Assembly (NCBI GenBank): GCA_040220895.1
Contig: JAVJVY010000017.1
Location: 1 to 64,000 of the forward strand
Direction of reading: 5' to 3'
Origin: UBA11591 sp040220895
GTDB lineage: Bacteria > Bacteroidota > Bacteroidia > Flavobacteriales_E > Vicingaceae
Length of the DNA: 64,000 bases
Shown: piece by piece, positions 18,024 through 27,973 of the stretch
How the letters are laid out: the number at the start of each line of letters is the position of its first letter
Numbering within the stretch: the stretch's first letter is position 1
Made by a program: the position numbers and the translations under genes
Notes under the pieces: generated by a model
The model's input: the letters and a program-made list of their open reading frames with translations, nothing else
The model's database searches: none
Told to the model about the DNA's origin: nothing

Positions 18024-19800
18024 TGGATGACAATAAATTTCCGTTGATCATTCTTTCTTCCAAAGCCTTGTTTTGAATGCTGTCATTGAGGTATTTTTCA
18101 ATCATCAGGCCCGCAATTGGTGCGGCCCACCTCGAGCCCCAAACACCGTTTTCCACGTAGACCGAAATGGCAATTTTGGGATCATCTTTTGGAGCAAATG
18201 CCAGAAAGGTGGAATGATCATCCCCATGTGGGTTTTCTACCGTTCCCGTTTTCCCGCAAATGGCAATTCCTTCTTTTCTTGCCGACACTCCTGTTCCACT
18301 TTGAACCACTTTTTCCATGGCATCAACCACTAAATTAAAGTACGATGAATCAATATCGATTTTGTGAAACTCCACTTCCCTGTTAAAGCCACTTTTTTCC
18401 AGATGAGGTGTGTAATAATAACCCCTGTTGGCAAGTACAGCAGAAATATTTGCCATTTGAAGGGGTGTTATTCCAAGTTCGCCCTGACCAATGGCCAATG
18501 AAACAACCGTCAATGAATTCCAATGACCCCTGCTGTAATACTTGTCGTAGTAGCTCTGCGAAGGGACAAAACCATTGAGCTCGTTGGGAAGATCGATGTT
18601 CAACTTGTGCCCCAAACCAAATTGGTCAACATACTTTTTCCAGGCATTATATCCCTCTTCGGCTTTTGGATAGTTATCGATTATTGACCTGAAGACATTG
18701 CTGTAATAGGCATTGCATGATGTTTGAATGGAGTACTCAAGATCGATGGGTGATCGGTGTGAATGGCAACCCATATGAAATGAACCGACACGGTATCCGT
18801 TGTAGCAAGTATAACGGGTTTGAGGAGTTAGCACCCCTTCCTGCAAGCCTATCAGAGCGTTGATAAGCTTGAAAGTGGATCCTGGAGGGTAATTGGCCAT
18901 AAGTGCCCTGTTGAACAGAGGTTTCAAGGTATCCAACTTTAGTTTCTTGTAATTTTCATTCCGAATTCTGCCCACTAAAATATTGGGGTCATAATCAGGT
19001 TTGGAGATAAGCGAAAGGATCTCTCCTGTTTTAGGGTCAATGGCAACAATGCTGCCTTTTTTATTGGACATCAGCAACTCACCGTATTGTTGCAGACCGG
19101 CATCGATACTCAGGTAAAGGTCCTTTCCCGAAATCGCCAACGTGTCGTATGCACCATCTTCAAAGCGCCCTTTCTCGCGATTAAATACATCGACAAGAAT
19201 AATGCGCCGACCGCGTTGCCCGCGAATTACTTCTTCGTACTCTTTTTCCACGCCGCTCATCCCAATGTGATCGCCCATTCGGTAATAGGGTTTTTTTTCA
19301 ATGATTCCCTTATCCACCTCGCTGATATACCCCAATAGGTGACTAGCCGATCTTAGGGGATACTTTCTCAAAGTTTTGGCCTGAGTATAATAACCCGGAA
19401 ATTTGAACAAAACTTCCTGTAAGCGACCATATTCTTCTACCGACATATCGGCAACAAATACCGTTGGTTTTCGGCTGGAATAAGTTCTGGCTTTGTCATA
19501 GCGTATTATGAATTCTTCTTTTGGCAGATTAATTAGCTCTAAAAAAAGTTCGGTATCCAATTTGGTCGTTTGCTTGGGTATGATCATCAGATCATAGGCT
19601 GCTTGATTGTAAACCAGTAACTCACCGTTTCTGTCATAGATTAATCCCCTGGCAGGATAATCGGTTATATAACGCAGCACATTGTTCCTTGAATCCAGTT
19701 TGTATTTGTCGGTATAAACCTGGACATAAAATAAGCGAAGAACAAAAATCAGACCAAGAAATGCCATGCTACCTCCTATGATATACTTGCGGCTGTTCAT
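18013..19800 (-). CDS. mrdA: penicillin-binding protein 2 (elongation transpeptidase)
   Basis: A 595-residue class B PBP that crosslinks peptidoglycan in the elongasome, with RodA as its glycosyltransferase partner. One N-terminal membrane helix (residues ~8-26) is followed by the PBP dimerisation domain (YPARGLIYDRNGELLVYN) and the transpeptidase domain. The active-site serine is Ser308 in PPGSTFKL with Lys311, the SxN motif is Ser361-Cys-Asn363, and KTGT begins at Lys517. All three motifs are intact. The start overlaps mreD by 4 bases and the end overlaps rodA by 11, consistent with tight co-translation. Confidence 0.94.
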   Translation of the reverse strand: MNSRKYIIGGSMAFLGLIFVLRLFYVQVYTDKYKLDSRNNVLRYITDYPARGLIYDRNGELLVYNQAAYDLMIIPKQTTKLDTELFLELINLPKEEFIIRYDKARTYSSRKPTVFVADMSVEEYGRLQEVLFKFPGYYTQAKTLRKYPLRSASHLLGYISEVDKGIIEKKPYYRMGDHIGMSGVEKEYEEVIRGQRGRRIILVDVFNREKGRFEDGAYDTLAISGKDLYLSIDAGLQQYGELLMSNKKGSIVAIDPKTGEILSLISKPDYDPNILVGRIRNENYKKLKLDTLKPLFNRALMANYPPGSTFKLINALIGLQEGVLTPQTRYTCYNGYRVGSFHMGCHSHRSPIDLEYSIQTSCNAYYSNVFRSIIDNYPKAEEGYNAWKKYVDQFGLGHKLNIDLPNELNGFVPSQSYYDKYYSRGHWNSLTVVSLAIGQGELGITPLQMANISAVLANRGYYYTPHLEKSGFNREVEFHKIDIDSSYFNLVVDAMEKVVQSGTGVSARKEGIAICGKTGTVENPHGDDHSTFLAFAPKDDPKIAISVYVENGVWGSRWAAPIAGLMIEKYLNDSIQNKALEERMINGNLLSSSEK

Positions 19801-20309
19801 GAAGATGGTTTATAGGAGAATAGCATCAGAATCAACATAATAGCCATGCTGAAAAGGGTACTCAAAAAGCTCTTTGCCAGTGCAAGTAAAAAATAGGCAA
19901 GCCTGAAATCTTCTAAAATAAAAAGGCAAAGGTGGTGAATGAGTGTAAGGATACCACCATAGATGATGAACCAAAATAAGCCCATGTTGCTGTAATGTGG
20001 ATATTTTCCCTGGTCATAGCCGTCTCTGGGTGCCATAAGTTCGAGTAAGTACTTTCGACCAAAAGCTAAAAGTACAATCGACATTGTGTGCAAACCCATG
20101 GTATTGCAAAATGCGTCCATGACCAAACCTGTAAAAAATGCAAGAGTCAAAGTGAGCCAACCCGGTGTTTCAAATGGAAGGAGTAAAATAAAAAGCACGT
20201 AGACATATGGGTTCAACAGAAAGCTCAAATGCAGATTATTGAAGACCAGCACCTGAAGCAAGACCAGGAGTACAAAGGTAAGAGCGTACCTGCCGATTAT
20301 ATTAATCAT
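19797..20309 (-). CDS. mreD: rod shape-determining protein MreD
   Basis: A 170-residue integral membrane protein with five or six helices, the usual size for MreD. It belongs to the MreBCD complex that positions the elongation machinery, probably modulating MreC and PBP2. Sequence similarity within the family is low, so the call rests mainly on the hydrophobic pattern, the length and the position between mreC (8-base overlap) and mrdA (4-base overlap). FFTGLVMDAFCNTMGLHT near residue 60 matches the family's usual loop with a conserved GLxxD-like motif. Confidence 0.88.
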   Translation of the reverse strand: MINIIGRYALTFVLLVLLQVLVFNNLHLSFLLNPYVYVLFILLLPFETPGWLTLTLAFFTGLVMDAFCNTMGLHTMSIVLLAFGRKYLLELMAPRDGYDQGKYPHYSNMGLFWFIIYGGILTLIHHLCLFILEDFRLAYFLLALAKSFLSTLFSMAIMLILMLFSYKPSS

Positions 20310-21135
20310 TATCGAGAATTATAGACTCGAGTTTTTGACGCTCAAGGTGGTGCAGGTATTTAATCACGTTGGCATATGAAACCTTACGGTAATCCTGGGT
20401 GAATAAGATTTCGACTTCCAAAAATCCACTCCCGGGCTTGCGACTTACCGCCTTGACGGTCCCAATAGGAACGCCTTCGGGAAATATACCGGAAAAACCA
20501 CTGGTCACAACCGTATCACCTTCTACCAAGCTAACGTGGTTTGGAATTTCTTTGAGTAAACCAATGCGGTAATTTTCCCCGGGCCATTCGACAGATCCGA
20601 AGTAACCATTTTTTCTGACCATGGCACTTAGGCGGCTGTTTTTATTCAACACAGACATGGCCACCGAGAAGTGTTTCGAGGTTTCAATAACAATACCAAG
20701 AACACCATTGGCGCTTATCACACCCATACCCGCTCGCACTCCATTCATTTCACCTTTATCGAGCGTTAAGTAATTGTTGCGTTGATTCGTCGTGCTTCGA
20801 ATTATTTTGGCGGGATGAAAGGCGTATTCTTGCTCGTAGGATGAATCTCGGTAAATAACATTGTTGTTGAATGTTTTACGAAAATAGTGGATGGATTTAT
20901 TCCTGAGCTCGCTGTTTTCATTGGCCAATTCCATATTGACCCTATGGAGGTTCATGTAATTTGCTGCATTATCAAAGGCCTTATATGTGCTGGCAAAGAT
21001 AAAATCAGAAGAATTCAAAAAAGACGCGCGTTGGTAGGGATTGTTCTGTATCAGGAAAAGAAATGCTACTGCCTCTAGCAGCAAGAAGTAGACAACATAG
21101 GAATGCCTGAAAAGAAATCGTAATAAACTGAGCAT
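20302..21135 (-). CDS. mreC: rod shape-determining protein MreC
   Basis: A 277-residue bitopic protein: one N-terminal membrane helix (SYVVYFLLLEAVAFLFLI), a coiled-coil stretch (~60-90) and the periplasmic double beta-barrel MreC domain (YLTLDKGEMNGVRAGMGVISANGVLGIVIE, SGFSGIFPEGVPIGTV). MreC binds and activates PBP2, linking MreB filaments to wall synthesis. The length is normal for the family. It lies 16 bases after mreB and overlaps mreD by 8 bases. Confidence 0.93.
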   Translation of the reverse strand: MLSLLRFLFRHSYVVYFLLLEAVAFLFLIQNNPYQRASFLNSSDFIFASTYKAFDNAANYMNLHRVNMELANENSELRNKSIHYFRKTFNNNVIYRDSSYEQEYAFHPAKIIRSTTNQRNNYLTLDKGEMNGVRAGMGVISANGVLGIVIETSKHFSVAMSVLNKNSRLSAMVRKNGYFGSVEWPGENYRIGLLKEIPNHVSLVEGDTVVTSGFSGIFPEGVPIGTVKAVSRKPGSGFLEVEILFTQDYRKVSYANVIKYLHHLERQKLESIILDND

Positions 21136-21151
21136 TTAGCGCTTTATCTTC

Positions 21152-22174
21152 TTACCTCATAAGGAAGGGGAAGGTATCCAGGTGTTTCAAAGCAATACCT
21201 GTGCCGCGGGCAACGGCTCTTAAAGGGTCATCGGCCACGTGGACGGGTAACTTTGTCTTCAATGAAATTCGTTTGTCCAGCCCCCTTAGCAGTGAACCAC
21301 CGCCGGCCAGGTAGAGACCTGTCCTGTATATATCGGCAGAAAGCTCGGGAGGGGTATGTTCCAGCGCATTTAGAACGGCATCTTCCACCTTGCTGATGGA
21401 TTTGTCAAGCGCATGAGCGATCTCTGAATAAGAAACATGTATTTCTTTGGGAGTACCCGTCATCAGGTCCCTTCCCTGAACGGCAAAATCATCTGGTGGA
21501 TTATCTAATTCAGGCAAGGCAGAACCAACCTCGATTTTTATTCGCTCCGCCGATCGTTCTCCAATTAGTATGTTGTGTTGTCGACGCATGTAGTCAACAA
21601 TGTCATTGGTGAAATCATCCCCCGCGACCCGAATTGAAGTGTCCGATACGATTCCACCAAGCGCTATAACGGCGATTTCACTCGTACCTCCACCGATATC
21701 AATAATCATGTTACCCATGGGTTCCAGAACATCAATCCCAATTCCGATTGCTGCCGCCATGGGTTCATGGATCAAGTATACCTCTTTGGCATTGGCGTGT
21801 TCTGCTGAATCTTTTACCGCGCGCTTTTCAACCTCGGTTATTCCGGAAGGAATGCATATAACCATCCTAAGGGAAGGTTTGAATAACCTTTTCTTGTTAT
21901 CGATCATTTTGATCATTCCACGGATCATGTGTTCGGCGGCATCAAAGTCAGCGATAACTCCATCTTTCAATGGTCGGATGGTCTTGATGTTCTCGTGCGT
22001 CTTACCGTGCATTTGCATGGCTTCACGCCCAACTGCTATGATTTTTCCAGTGAGTACGTCTTTGGCTACTATGGAAGGCTCGTCAACCACAACCTTATCG
22101 TTTTGAATGATGAGTGTGTTAGCGGTACCAAGGTCAATGGCAATTTCTTGCGTTAAAAAATCAAATATTCCCAT
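21152..22174 (-). CDS. mreB: rod shape-determining actin homologue MreB
   Basis: A 340-residue actin-fold ATPase that forms curved filaments under the inner membrane and guides cell elongation. The phosphate 1 motif IAIDLGTANTLI is at residue ~11, phosphate 2 is NMIIDIGGGTSEIAVIALGG (~155-175) and the adenosine motif is LYLAGGGSLLRGLDK (~290). The N-terminal MGIFDFLTQEI is a short amphipathic membrane-binding segment. The length fits. It lies 17 bases after purH, so the two are probably co-transcribed. Confidence 0.96.
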   Translation of the reverse strand: MGIFDFLTQEIAIDLGTANTLIIQNDKVVVDEPSIVAKDVLTGKIIAVGREAMQMHGKTHENIKTIRPLKDGVIADFDAAEHMIRGMIKMIDNKKRLFKPSLRMVICIPSGITEVEKRAVKDSAEHANAKEVYLIHEPMAAAIGIGIDVLEPMGNMIIDIGGGTSEIAVIALGGIVSDTSIRVAGDDFTNDIVDYMRRQHNILIGERSAERIKIEVGSALPELDNPPDDFAVQGRDLMTGTPKEIHVSYSEIAHALDKSISKVEDAVLNALEHTPPELSADIYRTGLYLAGGGSLLRGLDKRISLKTKLPVHVADDPLRAVARGTGIALKHLDTFPFLMR

Positions 22175-22191
22175 GCGTTCTGAATCCTAAA

Positions 22192-23718
22192 TCAATGTTT
22201 GAAATGTCTGTGACCGGTAAATACCATGGCCATACCGTTGGCGTTGCAATAATCAATGGAATCTTTATCCTTAATCGAGCCACCAGGCTGAATGACGGCA
22301 TTTATTCCCTCATTTTTAGCAATTTCAACACAGTCGGGAAAAGGAAAAAATGCGTCTGAAGCCATAACCGCGTCCTTTAGATCAAATTTGAAATGTTTTG
22401 CCTTCCCAATGGCCTGTTCTAAGGCATCTACACGTGATGTCTGGCCCGTGCCACTTGCAATTAATTGCTTATTCTTTGCCAATACGATGGCGTTCGATTT
22501 GGTGTGCTTTACCAGAATGCTGGCAAACTCCAGGTCTTCTTTTTGGGACTTATTTGCCTTGATAGTAGTAACATCCTCGAAGTCACCTGGACGATCGACA
22601 ACTGAATCTCGGTCCTGGGAGATGACTCCGTTCAACAAGCTTCGGTAGGTCAAGTCCGGAAAGCCCCAGTCCTTTAATTCAAGAATGATCCTGTTTTTCT
22701 TTTGAGAGAGCAAGGCAAAAGCTTCTTCATCATAAGAGGGGGCAATGACGACTTCGCAAAACAACTTGTGAATTTCGACCGCTGTGTCCACATCCAAGGC
22801 TTGATTCGATATTAAAATTCCTCCAAAAGCCGACACAGGATCTGCTGCAAGTGCTGCAATATAGGCTTCCAACAGGTTGTTTCGAACCGCCAGTCCACAG
22901 GCATTATTGTGTTTCAGGATGGCGAAGGTTGGATTTTCCGTGCCGAAATCACGCATCAAATTAATGGCGGCATCCACATCTAGAAGGTTGTTGTATGATA
23001 ATTCCTTGCCGTGCATCTGTTTGAAAACGGCATCCAAGTCGCCGAAAAAACTACCCTTTTGGTGTGGGTTTTCTCCATAACGCAGCATTTTTTTTCGCCG
23101 CTCACTGAATTTCAAGGAAGCTTTTCCGCCACTGAAGTGATTATAGATGGCAGTATCGTAATGCGATGAAATATCAAAGGCGTGGGAAGCAAATTCTTTT
23201 CGATCTTCCAACTCTGAATAGCCCTTTTTCTCTTCCAGCAACTGCTCTAACTCGCCGTATTGATCTCTGCTGGAAACGATGAGCACGTCTTTGTAGTTCT
23301 TAGCAGCGGCCCGTATTAGTGATATCCCACCAATATCTATCTTCTCAATGATTTCATCTTCATTGGCCCCCGATGCTACCGTTTCTTCAAATGGATAGAG
23401 ATCCACGATGACCAGGTCAATTTCGGGAATATCATACTGCTCGAGTTGACGAAGATCGTCCTGTAATTCACGTCTACCCAAGATGCCGCCAAACACTTTA
23501 GGATGTAAGGTTTTAACCCGACCTCCTAAAATTGAAGGGTACGAAGTCAGCTCTTCGACAGCACTCACTTTGATTCCTTCTGCCTCTATGAACTTCTGGG
23601 TTCCTCCGGTAGAATAGATCGATACGCCGTATTCATCTAGTTTATTAATGATCGGTTTTAAACGGTCTTTGTGAAATACGGAAATAAGGGCAGACTTAAT
23701 TTCTTTGGAAGCGCTCAA
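22192..23718 (-). CDS. purH: bifunctional AICAR transformylase/IMP cyclohydrolase
   Basis: A 508-residue cytoplasmic enzyme for the last two steps of IMP synthesis. The N-terminal ~190 residues are the MGS-like IMP cyclohydrolase domain (ALISVFHKDRL, YSTGGTQKFIE, GRVKTLHPKVFGGILGRR). The rest is the AICAR formyltransferase domain (LRYGENPHQKGSFF, AILKHNNACGLA, ASDAFFPFPD, IQPGGSIKD and the C-terminal FTGHRHFKH). All are standard motifs. It leads the cell-shape operon, as in many Bacteroidota. Confidence 0.97.
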   Translation of the reverse strand: MSASKEIKSALISVFHKDRLKPIINKLDEYGVSIYSTGGTQKFIEAEGIKVSAVEELTSYPSILGGRVKTLHPKVFGGILGRRELQDDLRQLEQYDIPEIDLVIVDLYPFEETVASGANEDEIIEKIDIGGISLIRAAAKNYKDVLIVSSRDQYGELEQLLEEKKGYSELEDRKEFASHAFDISSHYDTAIYNHFSGGKASLKFSERRKKMLRYGENPHQKGSFFGDLDAVFKQMHGKELSYNNLLDVDAAINLMRDFGTENPTFAILKHNNACGLAVRNNLLEAYIAALAADPVSAFGGILISNQALDVDTAVEIHKLFCEVVIAPSYDEEAFALLSQKKNRIILELKDWGFPDLTYRSLLNGVISQDRDSVVDRPGDFEDVTTIKANKSQKEDLEFASILVKHTKSNAIVLAKNKQLIASGTGQTSRVDALEQAIGKAKHFKFDLKDAVMASDAFFPFPDCVEIAKNEGINAVIQPGGSIKDKDSIDYCNANGMAMVFTGHRHFKH

Positions 23719-23780
23719 GAAGGTAGTTTAATGAGTGAGCGAAATTAAACATATTCACCCTGAGTTACAATAGCATGCAG

Positions 23781-26700
23781 CTAATCTTGTAAGGCATTTT
23801 CCACCTTTTTTGGTAGAATTCCCGAAATGATCTCGCGTGCTTCAAAGATTGCCGTCACATGTTCAAATGCCAGACTCAATCTTTCTTTTCGCTCAACCAT
23901 TCTGCACAGGTTTGGATTTTGCTGCACAAAACGAAGAACAGATTGAAAATCAGTAGATTGAAAGTACATCGAATCGGGGTTTGAAATAAAGTAGCAGATC
24001 ATTTTACTATTTTTCAGAACGATCTTTTCCAGTCCGGTCCTTTTTGCCGTCCACCGGAGTTTAATGATGTCAAACAGATCTGAAACTTGCTTTGGGATTA
24101 ATCCAAATCGATCTTCCATGGCCGTTTTAAATTTTTCGAGCCCTTGGGAGTCCTCAATGTCATCTAGTTCACGGTAAAGCGACAGACGCTCGTCAATATT
24201 CGTTACGTAGTCGTCGGGAATGAGTACTTCGAAATCGGTTTCAACTTGACAATCAGAGACATAAATCTTATTTTCATCGTCTGCAAATGATTCTTTGAAT
24301 TCACTTTCTTTCAGTTCCTGGATGGCCTCGTTTAAGATCTTTTGATACATGTCAAAGCCCATTTCGGTGATAAATCCGCTTTGTTCGCCCCCGAGCAGGT
24401 TGCCTGCACCCCTGATGTCCAAATCCCTCATGGCGATCTGGAATCCGCTTCCCAATTGTGAAAATTGTTCAATTGCTTTCAATCTTTTTCTTGCAAGTGC
24501 CGTTAAAACACTCGGAGCGGGGGCAAGTAAATAACAGAAAGCCTTTTTATTCGATCGACCCACCCTTCCTCGCATCTGATGCAAGTCACTCAAACCGAAA
24601 TTATTTGCTTGATTGATGATAATGGTATTTGCATTTGGAATGTCCAGTCCTGATTCCACGATGGTTGTTGACACGAGCACGTCGAACTCTCCGTCGATGA
24701 AATCGACCATTTTCTTTTCGAGTTCGCTTCCTTTCATTTGTCCATGGGCAACCAGGACTCTTACACCGGGACAAAGCCGGCTTACCATGGCACCTACTTC
24801 TCCTATGTTCTGAACCCGATTATGAATAAAGAACACCTGTCCATTTCTGGAAACTTCATATTCAATGGCCTCTTTTATGATGTGTTCTGAAAATTCAAAT
24901 AACCTGGTTTCGATGGCCTGTCTGTTTGGTGGTGCAGTGTTTATTACCGACAGATCTCGGGCTCCCATCATCGAAAATTGCAAGGTTCTTGGTATGGGTG
25001 TGGCAGTCAAGGTAAGACTATCAACATTGACTTTGATGGACTTTAATTTATCCTTTGAGCCCACACCGAATTTCTGTTCCTCATCGATCACCATAAGACC
25101 CAGATCCTTGAATTTTACCTTGTCAGACAAGATCTTGTGTGTCCCTATCAGGATATCGACTTTCCCCTCTTTTAATTCCTCAATTATGCGACGTTGTTCT
25201 GCTGCCGACCTGAACCTGTTGAGGTATTCCACCTTGCAGGGGAAGGGTTCGAGTCGGGTCTTAAAGGTTTTGTAATGCTGCATGGCCAGAATGGTTGTAG
25301 GGACCAAAATGGCTACTTGTTTACTATCATTCACTGCTTTGAAAGCTGCTCTGATGGCCACTTCAGTTTTGCCAAAACCAACGTCTCCACATACCAGTCT
25401 ATCCATCGGATGTGGTTCTTCCATGTCTTTCTTCACATCATTGGTCGCTTTAAACTGGTCGGGGGTGTCTTCATAAATAAAGGATGCTTCCAGCTCTGTT
25501 TGCAGGTATGAATCGGGAGAAAAAGCAAATCCTTTTTTGGCTTTTCTTTCTGCGTAGAGTTTTATCAGATCAAAGGCAAGCTCCTTGACCTTGCTTTTGG
25601 TCTTTTGCTTTAAGGTTTTCCATGCATTGCTACCCAGTTTGGCCAGCTGAGGTTCACTGCCATCTTTACCAATGTATTTTGATATGCGGTGAAGGGAATG
25701 GATGCTCACATAAAGTACATCGTGATTTTTATAAATGATGCGTATGGCTTCCTGCATCTTGCCGTTGACATCAATTTTCTCCAAACCGCTGTAGCGACCC
25801 ACGCCGTGATCGATGTGCGTGATAAAATCGCCGGCCTGAAGGCCTTTCAATTCCTTTAAACTCAGGTTGTCACTTTTTTGGCCAAAACTCTCGCGAAGTC
25901 TGAATTTGTGATATCGCCCAAATAGCTGGTGATCGGTATAAATCAGGTGTTTGTTGGAATGATCAATAAATCCTTCGTGCAAGTTTGAGATTACGGGACT
26001 TATGTGGACGTCCTGGCCAATATCCTCAAAGATCTGGTAGAAGCGGTTGACCTGATTGCTGTCTGAAGCCGAGATGAAGTTGTCATAGCCTTTGTTTTTA
26101 AAATCTCTGAGATTTTCTGCAAGTAGTTCAAATTGTTTATTGAATGAGGGCTGAGGAGTTGAATTAATCGTCATCTCGATGGAATCATCGGCTTTGAAAT
26201 GGTTTCCGTATTGAATGGTTGTGAAGGAATTGAAGGCCCCTATGACTTTTTCAGGACTGGCATGGGCCACCTTGACTTCTTTCCCTTCAGCGTGGTCATG
26301 AATCAAATTCAGCTTGTCCAGCAATAAAGGCATGTCTTTGATCCAGATACAAGAAGACTGGGGTAAGTTTTCAAAGAAAATCACTTCGGAACTGTGTTCG
26401 AGTTTTGCAACATCGGGAGTGATGGAAACTTCCTTCAACGAATTTATTGACAACTGATCCTGTATATCAAATCTGCGAATGGACTCTATGGTATCACCGT
26501 TAAATTCCAATCTGAACGGCATTTCAGAAGTAAATGAAAAGACATCAATAATGCCACCCCGCCATGAAAATTGCCCTGGTTTGTAAACAAAGTCGCTTCG
26601 CTCGAATTTCCGTTCATTTAATTCTTCCACCAACAAGTCCATGATCATTTCCTCACCCTGTTTCAGTTCAATGCTCATGTCTCGGACTTCCGATTTCACC

Positions 26701-27095
26701 GTGGTCAGCTCCATGACAGCGTCGCTATAAGTGATAATAATGGCGTTGAAATTTGGCCTGGACAATGCCTTTAAAACCAAGGTCCGATCAAGGGTATTGA
26801 TCTCGCGACCTTCACCTTGAACAAGTCTTTGTCCGCTGGCAGGAAAAAAAAGCACTTTTTCCTTGTTGAGAAGTTGCTGAATGTCGTTGTAAACGTAGGC
26901 GGCGTCTTCCTTTTCAGGCAGTACGATTACAGTAGGGTGTCGTTCCAGATTGTGGACGGCGGAAATGATGCAGGACGACAAAGAACCGCTGAGCCCAGTG
27001 ATAGAAAGCGCTCCGAATTTTTCTCGGTTTTTTTCCCTAACAATGTCTTGGACGGATTGGGATTCCTCGTATTTCTTTCGAATCAGTTCAGACAT
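23781..27095 (-). CDS. mfd: transcription-repair coupling factor Mfd
   Basis: A 1104-residue translocase that removes stalled RNA polymerase from damaged DNA and recruits UvrA. The N-terminal UvrB-like domains cover about 1-380. The RNA polymerase-interacting domain follows (~440-510: LQAGDFITHIDHGVGRY). Two RecA-like motor domains come next: Walker A GDVGFGKTEVA with Lys576, the DEEQ box in VIDEEQKFGVG, TATPIPRTL, and a QMRGRVGRS motif VI. The C-terminal TRCF/UvrA-binding domain covers the last ~120 residues. Length and motif order are normal. The gene is apparently monocistronic, 62 bases upstream of purH on the same strand. Confidence 0.97.
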   Translation of the reverse strand: MSELIRKKYEESQSVQDIVREKNREKFGALSITGLSGSLSSCIISAVHNLERHPTVIVLPEKEDAAYVYNDIQQLLNKEKVLFFPASGQRLVQGEGREINTLDRTLVLKALSRPNFNAIIITYSDAVMELTTVKSEVRDMSIELKQGEEMIMDLLVEELNERKFERSDFVYKPGQFSWRGGIIDVFSFTSEMPFRLEFNGDTIESIRRFDIQDQLSINSLKEVSITPDVAKLEHSSEVIFFENLPQSSCIWIKDMPLLLDKLNLIHDHAEGKEVKVAHASPEKVIGAFNSFTTIQYGNHFKADDSIEMTINSTPQPSFNKQFELLAENLRDFKNKGYDNFISASDSNQVNRFYQIFEDIGQDVHISPVISNLHEGFIDHSNKHLIYTDHQLFGRYHKFRLRESFGQKSDNLSLKELKGLQAGDFITHIDHGVGRYSGLEKIDVNGKMQEAIRIIYKNHDVLYVSIHSLHRISKYIGKDGSEPQLAKLGSNAWKTLKQKTKSKVKELAFDLIKLYAERKAKKGFAFSPDSYLQTELEASFIYEDTPDQFKATNDVKKDMEEPHPMDRLVCGDVGFGKTEVAIRAAFKAVNDSKQVAILVPTTILAMQHYKTFKTRLEPFPCKVEYLNRFRSAAEQRRIIEELKEGKVDILIGTHKILSDKVKFKDLGLMVIDEEQKFGVGSKDKLKSIKVNVDSLTLTATPIPRTLQFSMMGARDLSVINTAPPNRQAIETRLFEFSEHIIKEAIEYEVSRNGQVFFIHNRVQNIGEVGAMVSRLCPGVRVLVAHGQMKGSELEKKMVDFIDGEFDVLVSTTIVESGLDIPNANTIIINQANNFGLSDLHQMRGRVGRSNKKAFCYLLAPAPSVLTALARKRLKAIEQFSQLGSGFQIAMRDLDIRGAGNLLGGEQSGFITEMGFDMYQKILNEAIQELKESEFKESFADDENKIYVSDCQVETDFEVLIPDDYVTNIDERLSLYRELDDIEDSQGLEKFKTAMEDRFGLIPKQVSDLFDIIKLRWTAKRTGLEKIVLKNSKMICYFISNPDSMYFQSTDFQSVLRFVQQNPNLCRMVERKERLSLAFEHVTAIFEAREIISGILPKKVENALQD

Positions 27096-27124
27096 TGGGG
27101 AAATTACGAGCCTCGCTTTGGCCT

Positions 27125-27973
27125 CTATTCATAATTAATTTCGAAATCTCCCACGGTAATCCTAACCACACCCTTGCCTTCGTGTTCTTCAAGGTAAATG
27201 TCGAAACCGGCATTGATTTCCTGACTTACCAGGTTGTGAGAAGAGACATTGAGATTGCCTCGGACAGCATAATGCTTTGCTCCAGACGGGCTTATGTAAA
27301 GCGCTTTGTAATCTGTAAAATAGTTTAAGGTATAGCTGCCAGGTCCTATGTCATAAGGAAGTTCAAAGGCAAGACTCTTGGTTCCGTCCGGGTCTATAGC
27401 ATTGATATACAAGGTGTTAAATGCAACAAATCCCGATACATTTGAAGGTGACCAATTGTTACCGTTGATCTTGGCACTCAATTGATTATTTTCCAGTCCT
27501 AACGGAAGGTTGGAATACTTCAATTTTACGAATCGGCCGCCGCTGATGTTAATGGTGCTGTCATCCGAGCTTCGAATTCCGATGAAATTGAATTGGCCCG
27601 TAATTTCTCTTGTGCCAACATTGATAGACTCAATGAGTACTTGACCTCCGGCGTCCGGGCTGGAGGCAGACGAAAAACCCTTACCTGATCCCAAACTATA
27701 GCTTGCCGCACTGGCTGTGGAATTGCTCAGCCCATAAAGTCCCGCGGTGTCGCTGGCAATGCTCAGTGTAATTGAAGTACCATTCGAAGCCTGACCTACA
27801 ATGACAATGGATCCATTGTAAATAGAAGCCTGATAGGAGGTGGCTTTCCATGAGGCCGCATCGATTTTTGCAGAAAAGCTATCACTGGCAGCAGGAAGCT
27901 GCTCTTCATCTTTTTTACATGAAGCCAAAAAAAGGATGGTCATGGAAAGGAGTACAAAGCTCAAGTTTTTCAT
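27125..27973 (-). CDS. lipoprotein of unknown function (DUF6252-like)
   Basis: A 282-residue lipoprotein with lipobox LASC and the SCKKDEEQ start that in Bacteroidota favours surface exposure. Two similar beta-rich halves are visible: FSAKIDAASWKATSYQAS near residue 40 and LSAKINGNNWSPSNVSGF near 165. Each starts with an AKI(D/N)xxxW motif, suggesting an internal duplication of a small beta-sandwich of the DUF6252 type. No function is known to me. Its start codon overlaps the fbp stop by 4 bases, an ATGA-type junction, although no metabolic link is apparent. Confidence 0.75.
   Translation of the reverse strand: MKNLSFVLLSMTILFLASCKKDEEQLPAASDSFSAKIDAASWKATSYQASIYNGSIVIVGQASNGTSITLSIASDTAGLYGLSNSTASAASYSLGSGKGFSSASSPDAGGQVLIESINVGTREITGQFNFIGIRSSDDSTINISGGRFVKLKYSNLPLGLENNQLSAKINGNNWSPSNVSGFVAFNTLYINAIDPDGTKSLAFELPYDIGPGSYTLNYFTDYKALYISPSGAKHYAVRGNLNVSSHNLVSQEINAGFDIYLEEHEGKGVVRITVGDFEINYE

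Noticed and set aside
21600..22106. 168-codon plus-strand frame
   Set aside because: It lies wholly inside mreB on the opposite strand and has Ser/Ile-rich shadow composition.
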